A stretch of DNA of 6,955 nt from Alphaproteobacteria bacterium MarineAlpha3_Bin4. Its GTDB lineage: Bacteria; Pseudomonadota; Alphaproteobacteria; Rhodospirillales; Casp-alpha2. Both the position numbers and the translations under genes were made by a program. Positions 1 to 5,786 of this stretch are shown in pieces. The notes below the pieces were generated by a model. That model was not told where the DNA came from. It saw nothing but the letters and a program-made list of their open reading frames with translations, and did not search any database. How positions within the stretch are numbered: the first letter of the stretch is position 1; each line of letters starts with the position of its first letter. The stretch lies in NCBI GenBank assembly GCA_002938045.1, contig PTLJ01000084.1, positions 1 to 6,955 of the forward strand, given 5' to 3'.

Positions 1-246
1 GGGCAATGGCAGGGGGTTGAGGGCGGTGATATTGCTGAAACCCTGGACGATGATAACTTTCGCTATATGCAGCTCGCCTTCGATGGTGACTGTATCATCG
101 GCGCCCTTTCTGTCGGGCGTACGGATCACGTCGGTGTCATGCGGGGGCTGATACAGTCCCGCCTTGCGCTCGGTGATTGGAAACGGCGGCTTATGCAAGA
201 CCCGAACCGGATTATGGACGCTTATCTCGCCTCCGCCTACGTTTAA
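1..246 (+). CDS. C-terminal fragment of an FAD/NAD(P)-dependent oxidoreductase (possibly the flavin subunit of an AOR-type complex)
   Basis: Frame 1 is open from the first base to TAA at 244-246, giving the last 81 residues of a protein that starts upstream of the window. The segment FDGDCIIGALSVGRTDHVG followed by RGLIQSRLALGDWK has the look of the C-terminal domain that follows the FAD and NAD binding domains in rubredoxin-reductase-like and nitrite-reductase-like flavoproteins. The nucleotide-binding motifs themselves are outside the window. The stop lies four bases before the start of a MoaD-type sulfur carrier gene, so the two are almost certainly co-transcribed. In bacterial tungsten-dependent aldehyde:ferredoxin oxidoreductase operons a flavin subunit that passes electrons to or from NAD sits beside such a MoaD gene, and that is my best guess for the context. 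The flavoprotein call is fairly safe; the AOR assignment is inference. Confidence 0.6.
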   Translation, partial: GQWQGVEGGDIAETLDDDNFRYMQLAFDGDCIIGALSVGRTDHVGVMRGLIQSRLALGDWKRRLMQDPNRIMDAYLASAYV

Positions 247-250
247 GGCC

Positions 251-505
251 ATGGTTATCCGCGTCAAGCTTTACGCCCTTCTCGACAAGTATTTGCCCGA
301 CGGTTCCATCAAGAACGAAGTCGATTTGACTGTCACCGAAGGGATGACGCCGACGGCGGTCATAGCCAAACTCAACATGCCGCCGGAAATCTGCCACCTC
401 GTGCTGATTAATGGGGTCTATGTGGCGCCTAGCGAACGTGACAACGTGCAACTCACCGAAGGTGACGCCCTGGCCATTTGGCCACCAGTAGCGGGTGGGC
501 GGTGA
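251..505 (+). CDS. MoaD/ThiS family sulfur carrier protein
   Basis: An 84-residue protein with the beta-grasp (ubiquitin-like) pattern of MoaD: a hydrophobic first strand (MVIRVKLYALL), an acidic central part, LINGVYV at about residues 52-58, the loop LTEGDALAIW, and the C-terminal PPVAGG. In this family the terminal Gly-Gly is adenylated and converted to a thiocarboxylate that donates sulfur to the pterin dithiolene of Mo or W cofactor. Here GG (residues 82-83) is followed by one extra Arg before TGA, so the glycine is not the last residue as translated. The ATG at 251 was chosen because it starts the first strand four bases after the preceding stop; the frame is open further upstream, but that part overlaps the preceding gene. 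The next gene can start at a GTG overlapping this stop (GTGA at 502-505). A role in metal-pterin cofactor supply for a neighbouring oxidoreductase is inferred; a ThiS-like role is less likely given the PPVAGG ending. Confidence 0.8.
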   Translation: MVIRVKLYALLDKYLPDGSIKNEVDLTVTEGMTPTAVIAKLNMPPEICHLVLINGVYVAPSERDNVQLTEGDALAIWPPVAGGR

Positions 506-801
506 TTGTTCTGGTGGCAAAATCGGTCGCGAAGGAGATGGGGCTGACTCACGCGGATTTCTTCCGCACCATCTCCAGTGCGCTCGCGACCGATAACTAT
601 CAAAGATCGGAATTCGGGGTCGTTTACAAGAACGGGCATCGGCGGCTGGAAATAATTCTAGGTCCGGAATCCAATCGCCGCATCGCGCTGCTCAGTATTC
701 CATCAACCGATGTAACAATGTCGTTCAGCGGTTATACGGACGACGAAATCACGGAATTTGTGGCCCGTTTCGACCGTGTGTTCAGGCGCGGTGGGGGTTA
801 G
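502..801 (+). CDS. Small protein of unknown function, third gene of the MoaD operon
   Basis: About 99 residues if translation starts at GTG 502, which overlaps the moaD-like stop as GTGA and suggests translational coupling. Another in-frame GTG lies at 514. ATG at 538 directly abuts an AAGGAG, too close for it to act as a ribosome site. I do not recognise a named domain. Visible features are GLTHADFFRTI near the N-terminus, a central strand-rich stretch (HRRLEIILGPE, then RRIALLSIP), the segment VTMSFSGY, and a C-terminal amphipathic segment ending FDRVFRRGGG. There is no signal peptide, membrane segment or cysteine pair, so it is probably a small soluble cytoplasmic protein. The alternation of short strands and helices suggests a compact alpha/beta fold. 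Position directly after the flavoprotein and MoaD genes suggests a role in maturation or binding of a Mo/W enzyme, but nothing in the sequence proves this. That it is a real gene is likely from its coupling and protein-like composition. Confidence 0.65.
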   Translation: MIVLVAKSVAKEMGLTHADFFRTISSALATDNYQRSEFGVVYKNGHRRLEIILGPESNRRIALLSIPSTDVTMSFSGYTDDEITEFVARFDRVFRRGGG

Positions 802-914
802 GTTTTCAGTCGTTTTGACCCAAACTGTGCAGGAAAGACAAAAGAGTGACCGGTAGCGATAGGCGGACCATCGCAAGTCGTCGCCGGGCCGTAACGACAT
901 CATCGGATGAGCCG

Positions 915-2276
915 TCAATGACCGGTGTAGGGGTTCTTGCCCTTACGCGGAATTAACCTTATTGGCACGCCGAGTAGGCCGAAGTCGTCGCGCAGTCCGT
1001 TGATCAAATAGCGGTTGTAGCTTTCGGGCAGTTTATCGGCTCGGCCTGAGAACAAAATGAATGTTGGCGGCTTTGCTTTAGCTTGGGTTATGTAACGCAG
1101 CCGGATCCGGCGCCCCGCGGCGACGGGCGGCGGATGCGCCTCGGTCATTACCGCGAGCCAACGGTTGAGTTCGCTGGTGGCAATTCGCCGGTTCCATTTC
1201 TCATGCAAATCGAACACAGCCGGTAATAGTTGATCCATTCCCTTGCCTGTCTTTGCTGAACAGGTGACAGTCGGCACTCCCCGCACCTGCGGTAGCGAAG
1301 TTTCAAGCTTGTCGTGGAGCCGCGTAAGCGAAGCCCTTCGATCCTCGGCGACGTCCCATTTGTTAACGGCAATTACCAAGCCGCGCCCCTCGTCTGCGAC
1401 CTGACGGGCGATGGTTAGGTCCTGTTTTTCTAGCACGACGTTGGAGTCGAGAATTAGGATCACGACCTGGGCGAACCTTATGGCACGCAGCGTGTCACCG
1501 GCAGAAAGGCTCTCCAGCCTTCCCGTGACGCGGGCGCGCTTACGGAGCCCGGCGGTATCGATCAGACGGACAGCGCGTCCATCGTATTCCCACGATACGG
1601 ATATGGCGTCTCTGGTGATCCCGGCCTCGGGTCCAGTCAACACCCGGTCTTCGCCGATCAGGTGGTTGACCATCGTCGATTTCCCGACGTTTGGCCGGCC
1701 GACGATGGCCAGCTGCAGCGGACGCTCCGACATCGCTTCGCCAAAATTACCAACGGTCGAGCTTCCGTCGCTGGCCAGGGCTTCCGGCTGCAGCGTCGCT
1801 AGTGTATCATAAAGATCACCGAGGCCTTCACCGTGCTCAGATGAAAATGCCAGCGGCTCGCCCAATCCCAGGCTATAAGCGTCCAACCGGCCCGCCTCGC
1901 CGGCGCCGCACTCGCATTTGTTGGCTAACAGAACAATGGGCGTATCGCGGGTCCGCAGCCAGGCGGCAAAATGCTCGTCAAACGGAGTAACGCCGGCTCG
2001 GGCATCGATTAGGAACAGGGCAGCGTCGGCCTCGTCGAGCGCACGCTCAGTCTGGCGGCGCATGCGGCCTTCTAAGCTGTCGCCGTTGGCATCTGCCAGC
2101 CCCGCCGTATCGATCAGCCGAAAATGCAGATCAGCGATCCGCCCGTCACCTTCGCGGCGGTCGCGGGTGACGCCCGGCGTATCATCGATGATGGCGTGAC
2201 GCTTCCCAATCAATCGATTGAACAGGGTCGATTTTCCGACGTTCGGACGGCCGATTACGGCTACGGTGAAGGGCAT
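915..2276 (-). CDS. der: Ribosome biogenesis GTPase Der (EngA)
   Basis: A 453-residue protein with two tandem GTPase domains and a C-terminal KH-like domain, an architecture specific to Der. Domain 1 has the P-loop GRPNVGKST (9-17), switch region TPGVTRDR (33-40), DTAGL (56-60), NKCE (119-122) and SSEH (145-148). Domain 2 repeats GRPNVGKST (193-201), GITRDA (219-224), DTAGLRKRARV (240-250), NKWD (305-308) and SAK (340-342). The KH-like part runs from about 355 to the end, with the usual KGKNPYTGH tail. Der binds the 50S subunit during its late assembly and is essential in most bacteria. Glu in place of Asp in the first NKxD is, to my knowledge, common in alphaproteobacterial Der and not a defect. 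The ATG at 2276 starts the first beta strand directly; no strong Shine-Dalgarno precedes it. The gene lies 47 bases after bamB on the same strand, so it is probably the last gene of the yfgM-bamB-der operon. Confidence 0.97.
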   Translation of the reverse strand: MPFTVAVIGRPNVGKSTLFNRLIGKRHAIIDDTPGVTRDRREGDGRIADLHFRLIDTAGLADANGDSLEGRMRRQTERALDEADAALFLIDARAGVTPFDEHFAAWLRTRDTPIVLLANKCECGAGEAGRLDAYSLGLGEPLAFSSEHGEGLGDLYDTLATLQPEALASDGSSTVGNFGEAMSERPLQLAIVGRPNVGKSTMVNHLIGEDRVLTGPEAGITRDAISVSWEYDGRAVRLIDTAGLRKRARVTGRLESLSAGDTLRAIRFAQVVILILDSNVVLEKQDLTIARQVADEGRGLVIAVNKWDVAEDRRASLTRLHDKLETSLPQVRGVPTVTCSAKTGKGMDQLLPAVFDLHEKWNRRIATSELNRWLAVMTEAHPPPVAAGRRIRLRYITQAKAKPPTFILFSGRADKLPESYNRYLINGLRDDFGLLGVPIRLIPRKGKNPYTGH

Positions 2277-2323
2277 GATGGACCAGCATTCTTATCAATC
2301 AAGAGCCTGCGCTGAGGGTCGGA

Positions 2324-3634
2324 TCAACGGTAGGCTACGAGTTCCGCGTCGTCAGCGAGAAAATACACAGCGCCATCAGCGATCACCGGCGGTACCGAGA
2401 CGCCGTCGGGCATCTCTACCATCCCAAGAATATTCCCGGTATAGGGTGATATGGCGAGCGCTTCGCCGTTGGAGCCGGCGACGATCAGCCGATCGCTCGC
2501 CAGCACCGGACCGGTCCAGATGATTGGATCATCGCGGTCTTCCGGATCCTCGTAGCGCTGCAACGCACGAACCCAGTGAATACGTCCGTCGTCACGGCTG
2601 ATGCAGGCGATTTCGTTATCATTGGTCAGAATAAAGATATAATCACCGGCCACCCAAGGGCTCTCCAGGCCGCCGATCTCCTTGTCCCAAATCCGCCGGC
2701 CCATCCTGAGATCGATGGCCGCAATTACGCCGCCGTGGCTGATGGCGATGACGCGACCACGGTCGATGATCGGGCGTCCGCGTATTTGAGATAGGGTCGA
2801 GGCCGAGCCGGTCCGCCGTAACGTTAACAGCGAGTCCTGCCACAGAACGCGGCCGTTATCAACCTTGAGGGCAACAAGCTCGCCGGACGAATAAGGCACG
2901 ACGACAACGCCGCTATCAACGGCCGGACTGGCACCGCCGAGAACGCTTGCAACCTCTGTCAGGCCGGTGTGCGCCCACAGCTCCTCGCCCGAATCGGTGG
3001 TTAAGGCAAGCAGGCGATTATCAACCGTGGTGACGAAAACCCGGCCACCGCGAACGGTCGGCGCCGTGCGCATCGGTGACCCGATGCTGCGGCGCCAGAC
3101 CTCGGCGCCGGTCTTCGCGTTTAGCGCGATCACCTCAGCAAATCCGGTTGTCACGTAGAGGCGCCCGCGTTCGTAAGCTATTCCACCGCTGATATGGCCG
3201 TCATCCTCGTCGTCCGGCGTCAACTCTGCCTCCCATACCCGGCTGCCGGTGGCAGCGTCGATCGCGCTCACCGAAGATTCGGCGTCGATGGCGAAAACCA
3301 TTCCATCGGCAACGACGGGCGAACTGTTGAGTCGCTCTTTGTCGTCCTTGCCCGCGCCGATATCGACCGACCAGTTCTCCTGCAACGAGTCGCGGACCTG
3401 GATATGGTGCATGGCATGATTGGCGTAACCGCCCGACTGCGGCCAATCACGGTTGGGAGACGGCGCGGGCAACAGTATTCGCTTATCCACCAACTCCGGA
3501 TCAGGCGACAGGGTCGCCTGGTGCATCATTACCGATATTCGCTCGCCGGGCAGCGGTTCCTGTATTTCTTTTTCGAAATAAGCACAGGCGCCCAGGCCAA
3601 GGGCAACGATGATAATGATCGCCAGTCTATGCAT
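2324..3634 (-). CDS. bamB: Outer membrane protein assembly factor BamB (PQQ-type beta-propeller lipoprotein)
   Basis: From ATG 3634 the product is 436 residues and opens with a compact lipoprotein signal (MHRLAIIIIVALGLGAC), lipobox LGAC with the acylated cysteine at residue 17. PLPGERISV follows, then WPQSGG and a chain of PQQ/YWTD-like repeats characterised by blade endings such as IDAATGSRVWEAEL, LNAKTGAEVWRRSI, LTTDSGEELWAH, LKVDNGRVLWQD and IDLRMGRRIWDKEI. These fit the eight-bladed propeller of BamB, which sits on the periplasmic face of the outer membrane and helps BamA fold and insert beta-barrel proteins. The frame is open to an upstream ATG at 3688, which would add 18 residues and leave only 21 bases after the yfgM stop. 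I prefer 3634 because it gives a normal signal peptide; neither start has a clear Shine-Dalgarno. The length is somewhat above E. coli BamB (392), owing partly to an insert near residues 140-148 (DDEDDG). Confidence 0.93.
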   Translation of the reverse strand: MHRLAIIIIVALGLGACAYFEKEIQEPLPGERISVMMHQATLSPDPELVDKRILLPAPSPNRDWPQSGGYANHAMHHIQVRDSLQENWSVDIGAGKDDKERLNSSPVVADGMVFAIDAESSVSAIDAATGSRVWEAELTPDDEDDGHISGGIAYERGRLYVTTGFAEVIALNAKTGAEVWRRSIGSPMRTAPTVRGGRVFVTTVDNRLLALTTDSGEELWAHTGLTEVASVLGGASPAVDSGVVVVPYSSGELVALKVDNGRVLWQDSLLTLRRTGSASTLSQIRGRPIIDRGRVIAISHGGVIAAIDLRMGRRIWDKEIGGLESPWVAGDYIFILTNDNEIACISRDDGRIHWVRALQRYEDPEDRDDPIIWTGPVLASDRLIVAGSNGEALAISPYTGNILGMVEMPDGVSVPPVIADGAVYFLADDAELVAYR

Positions 3635-3709
3635 CGCTTGCTTTGCATTCCCGCGGTTGTGTCTCAAGGCTCGATTCACCGGTTCCATCTTGCCAGTATG
3701 GCCCGAACC

Positions 3710-4375
3710 CTAATTGCCGACAATCGCTAGCATTTCGGCGGACCGAGCACGCACCCCCGCCGGTGCCGTGGCGTCGTTGGCGAGCTGGCTCAAGAGGTTA
3801 CGGGCACTAGCCCTGTCGCCCCCTTGCAGCGCCGAAAACGCCAGGATTTCGCGGGCGCTGTGACGCCAGGGGTTGTCACTCGTGTTCAGCGCGGCAACGC
3901 TTCCTATCAGCTTCCCATGCCCGCCGCCGGGCTGGTTCATCTCTTGCAACACGCCGAGGATAACAGCCAAGTCGCGGTAGGTCGCTTCAATCTCGCTGTC
4001 GTCGGCCAGGGCTTGATAAATGCGTGCGGCGCCATAGAGGTCGCCACTGCTAACCAACAGGCCAGCTTCGCGGAAACGAGACAGCATGGCGTACCCGCTT
4101 CCGGCATCTTGTGAAATGTTGGCGAAGGCAGTCGCGGCCTGCTCCGAATGGTTGTCGGCTGCGAGTTTCAGCGCGGCGGCGAACCTCTCGCCATCTGCGG
4201 TGCGGGAGCTGATGTCATATGTCCGCCAGCCCTGGTATCCGGCGACCCCAATTACCAGCGCCACGGCGGTGGCGATGATGTACCGGCCATAGTTCTTCCA
4301 AAGCTTCTTCGCCCGTTCTTGACGAAGTTCGTCTTCGATCTCGCGGAACAGAACGTTATCGGTTTCGTCGGCCAC
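3710..4375 (-). CDS. YfgM-like ancillary membrane protein with TPR-like periplasmic domain
   Basis: From GTG 4375 the product is 221 residues: a short charged cytoplasmic segment (about residues 1-30, with FREIEDELRQERAKKLW), one transmembrane helix at about 32-47 (YIIATAVALVIGVAGY), then a long Ala-rich helical domain of TPR type. Recognisable helix pairs include AAALKLAADNHSEQAATAF, LLVSSGDLYGAARIYQAL and LAFSALQGGDRASARNLL. The N-in, single-span, TPR layout matches YfgM, which in E. coli associates with the SecYEG translocon and periplasmic chaperones. The position directly upstream of bamB and der matches the classical gene order, although hisS, which precedes yfgM in E. coli, is absent. 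GTG 4375 was chosen because AGGAG lies six bases upstream; the upstream ATG at 4438 would add 21 residues unlike the family start and would abut a hairpin. The family call rests on architecture and context more than on sharp motifs. Confidence 0.82.
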   Translation of the reverse strand: MADETDNVLFREIEDELRQERAKKLWKNYGRYIIATAVALVIGVAGYQGWRTYDISSRTADGERFAAALKLAADNHSEQAATAFANISQDAGSGYAMLSRFREAGLLVSSGDLYGAARIYQALADDSEIEATYRDLAVILGVLQEMNQPGGGHGKLIGSVAALNTSDNPWRHSAREILAFSALQGGDRASARNLLSQLANDATAPAGVRARSAEMLAIVGN

Positions 4376-4381
4376 GCTTCT

Positions 4382-4386
4382 CTCCT
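4382..4386 (-). promoter_or_regulatory. Shine-Dalgarno of the yfgM-like gene
   Basis: On the minus strand this reads AGGAG with a six-base spacer (AGAAGC) before GTG at 4375. It is one of the better ribosome binding sites in the window and decides the start in favour of GTG over the in-frame ATG at 4438. Confidence 0.7.
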
Positions 4387-4439
4387 GCAGCCGGCGGGCC
4401 AACGTCGGCTGCGGCACCGCCGTGACATGAAAACCCATT

Positions 4440-4462
4440 CGGGCCGCAAATTTCGCGGCCCG
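4440..4462. terminator. Strong GC hairpin between the thioredoxin-fold gene and the yfgM operon
   Basis: CGGGCCGC and GCGGCCCG form a perfect eight-base-pair stem around a seven-base loop. On the minus strand it is followed by AATGGGTTTT, so a T-run starts about six bases after the stem. It could be a second terminator for the thioredoxin-fold gene or a structure in the 5' leader of the yfgM-bamB-der transcript. On the plus strand there is no T-run. The stem is certain from sequence; the function is inferred. Confidence 0.5.
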
Positions 4463-4477
4463 TGGACGTTAAAATAT

Positions 4478-4496
4478 CCTTCCAACCGTGGGAAGG
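4478..4496 (-). terminator. Probable intrinsic terminator of the thioredoxin-fold gene
   Basis: On the minus strand CCTTCC and GGAAGG make a perfect six-base-pair stem around CACGGTT, followed at once by ATATTTTA. It lies about 30 bases after the stop of the thioredoxin-fold gene, where a terminator would be expected. The stem is short and the tail is interrupted by A's, so termination may be partial. Confidence 0.45.
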
Positions 4497-4525
4497 CAAA
4501 AACAAATGTTGTGGTTACGTGCCGA

Positions 4526-5077
4526 TCAACGCCATTTGATTGAGCAGCCCATGCTGGCTATCTGCTGCGTCGGCCCTCGTCCGGTCTCAGCGACTCGGGC
4601 CATAGCCTCGAGCAACTCGCGCCTGGTACCCGGCGACGCCGGATCGCGGCCCGATTCGTCAAGTCGGCCACGGTATTGGAGTTCGAGATCAGAGTTAAAA
4701 CCGAAGAAATCCGGCGTACAGATGGCTCCGTATGCGCCCGCGACGTCCTGCGTCTCGTCGATAACATAGGGAAACGTGAAACCATGGGCCTGAGCGAACG
4801 CCTTCATGTTTTCGAACGAGTCCTCGGGCACCTTCTTGGTGTCGTTTGACATGATCGCAATTGCGCCGATCCCGGCTTCCGACAGGGCCTTTACGTCGTC
4901 GACTAACCGCGAGGCGACCGCCTTGACGTAGGGGCAGTGGTTGCAGATGAACATCACCAGGGCACCTTTTGGTCCGCGCACGTCGGCAAGCGAGTACGTC
5001 TTGCCATCAATACCGGGAAGCGAGAATTCTGGGGGCTTCCAGCCGAAATCGCAGATCGGCGTTTGCATGGCAACCAT
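4526..5077 (-). CDS. Thioredoxin family (redoxin/AhpC-TSA-like) protein with CNHC motif
   Basis: A 183-residue soluble protein with a thioredoxin-like fold. KPPEFSLPGIDGKTYSL near the N-terminus is the usual redoxin/AhpC-TSA opening. MFICNHCPYVKA carries a CxxC as C45-N-H-C48 at the expected active-site position. YGAICTPDFFGF supplies the conserved Thr-Pro (121-122, the cis-proline loop) after Cys120. The C-terminus SMGCSIKWR contains a further cysteine (178). I recognise this overall pattern from a bacterial family annotated simply as thioredoxin family protein; its partner is not established to my knowledge. No signal peptide is present, so it acts in the cytoplasm, probably as a thiol-disulfide oxidoreductase or peroxide-handling protein. 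ATG 5077 was taken as start, with another ATG at 5068 possible; AAGGA lies about 12 bases upstream, rather distant. The gene is transcribed divergently from the lipoprotein gene across a 194-base spacer and ends before two hairpins. Confidence 0.88.
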   Translation of the reverse strand: MVAMQTPICDFGWKPPEFSLPGIDGKTYSLADVRGPKGALVMFICNHCPYVKAVASRLVDDVKALSEAGIGAIAIMSNDTKKVPEDSFENMKAFAQAHGFTFPYVIDETQDVAGAYGAICTPDFFGFNSDLELQYRGRLDESGRDPASPGTRRELLEAMARVAETGRGPTQQIASMGCSIKWR

Positions 5078-5177
5078 TGGCGTATACTTTCCTTCACGGC
5101 CCTATCTGTGGAGTTCTGTTTATCACCTACGCTTGATCCTGGAAACGGGAAAAAGCTCGAAAACCCATGGACTTTGA

Positions 5178-5193
5178 TTAACCCATCATTAAC
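5178..5193 (+). promoter_or_regulatory. Candidate CtrA binding site
   Basis: The sequence TTAACCCATCATTAAC matches the alphaproteobacterial CtrA consensus TTAA-N7-TTAA(C) exactly, with the two half-sites one helical turn apart. It lies in the divergent spacer, about 80 bases before the lipoprotein ATG and about 100 bases before the thioredoxin-fold ATG, so it could regulate either gene or both. CtrA boxes often overlap a poor -35 element; I see no convincing -10 for either direction, so the promoter itself is not called. Confidence 0.5.
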
Positions 5194-5258
5194 CTTGCGA
5201 GGAGACAATCAACAATAGTTTGGTGGACTTCGTTTGTCGGCTCGACTGTGCCATTCTC

Positions 5259-5266
5259 GGGAGAGG
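5259..5266 (+). promoter_or_regulatory. Shine-Dalgarno of the lipoprotein gene
   Basis: GGGAGAGG ends five bases before ATG 5272. It supports initiation in the frame that encodes the lipoprotein signal peptide, not the overlapping frame that carries the downstream part of the protein. Confidence 0.6.
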
Positions 5267-5271
5267 TTTCC

Positions 5272-5585
5272 ATGCGGAGGTTTCTACTTGTTGCATGCCT
5301 TGGCTGGCTTGGCGGTTGTGCCGACTTGGGCGTCGTCGAGGGGGGGCCGTGATCGCGACAGACAAAACCTTTTCCGACCTCATCATCTCATTTACCAGTG
5401 GTAAAGATTGTTCGACCGTTCGCAGAGAGAAGGGGTTGAGTTATTGCAAGGAGGACGAGGTGTTTATCCAACAGAACATCTTCTGCTATGAGACTCTGGG
5501 GAGCGTGACCTGCTACGAACGCCCGGATCCGCATAAGGGTGGGCATCAGAAGCTCGGCGACAACAGTCACAATTTGATCAAATAA
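5272..5585 (+). CDS. Small Cys-rich lipoprotein, reading frame broken at a G7 tract
   Basis: ATG 5272, with a good ribosome site, encodes MRRFLLVACLGWLGGCADL, a clear lipoprotein signal with lipobox LGGC and acylated Cys16. This frame ends at TGA 5350-5352 after only 26 residues. The following sequence in the frame one base back is protein-like to TAA 5583-5585 and holds four cysteines: GKDCSTVRREKG, LSYCKED, IFCYETLG and SVTCYERP. The switch falls on seven G's at 5340-5346; one more G gives a continuous 104-residue protein. I recall similar alphaproteobacterial lipoproteins with a D-C-S-x-V-R then S-Y-C then L-G-x-V-x-C pattern, so the joined protein is likely the true one. The break may be a sequencing error, a real pseudogene, a phase-variable tract, or a slippage site (G-GGG-GGG has the -1 slippery spacing). 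A GTG at 5349 overlapping the TGA could also restart translation, but without a signal peptide. Function unknown; the mature protein would be outer-membrane anchored, perhaps disulfide bonded. Confidence 0.6.
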
Positions 5586-5691
5586 TTTTCCGGGCCCAAC
5601 TAATCGCTGTCTTTGACGCCTGGCAGCCACTAGCGGCCATTCATTGCCGTCACTATTGACCATGGAGGGCGGTTATCGCACCATCCGCGAA

Positions 5692-5704
5692 TGGAGTCAC
5701 TCCA
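5692..5704. repeat. Perfect palindrome TGGAGT-C-ACTCCA upstream of the first GATase gene
   Basis: Two six-base arms separated by one base, about 80 bases before ATG 5787 in the 201-base spacer after the lipoprotein gene. Its left arm and centre form GAGTC, a GANTC site of the CcrM methyltransferase type found in many alphaproteobacteria. It could be an operator for the GATase pair. It lacks a T-run, so it is not a terminator. The rest of the spacer (5586-5786) shows no gene or RNA that I can support. Confidence 0.3.
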
Positions 5705-5786
5705 GCACTCAATCCCTGATCCTGGAGTAATAATTGTTTAGGAATATCAATTGCTTGAGTTCCGGTCGCCCGGACGGATCTCTGCT

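Noticed and set aside
119..122. NKCE in place of NKxD in the first GTPase domain of Der (residue numbers of the protein)
   Set aside because: Considered as a possible lost specificity residue, but Glu at this place is common in alphaproteobacterial Der, so it is not unusual.
856..874. Imperfect hairpin (GCGAT/ATCGC arms) between the converging operons, T-rich stretch beyond it on the minus strand
   Set aside because: The stem is five Watson-Crick pairs plus a wobble, and the T-rich part starts about ten bases away; too weak to call a terminator for der.
1411..2199. Long plus-strand open frames opposite der
   Set aside because: Antisense shadows of a highly conserved GTPase gene; their products are Arg/Ser-rich and lack domain features.
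2210..2221. Perfect 12-base palindrome TCAATCGATTGA
   Set aside because: Lies in the conserved der coding region just after the first P-loop; explained by the protein sequence.
3482..3490. TTATCCACC, one mismatch from a DnaA box
   Set aside because: Single copy inside bamB coding sequence with no origin features nearby.
3194..3730. 178-codon plus-strand frame opposite bamB
   Set aside because: Shadow of the propeller gene; no ribosome site and no recognisable protein pattern.
5220..5349. Upstream extension of the frame that encodes the Cys-rich part of the lipoprotein
   Set aside because: Its N-terminal residues look like a shadow of the signal-peptide frame (many Arg, Cys and Trp, no ribosome site), whereas the other frame has a clear lipoprotein signal.
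5662..5730. 22-codon frame starting ATGGAGGGC upstream of the GATase gene
   Set aside because: No ribosome site and no codon bias or attenuator-like run of one amino acid; probably chance.
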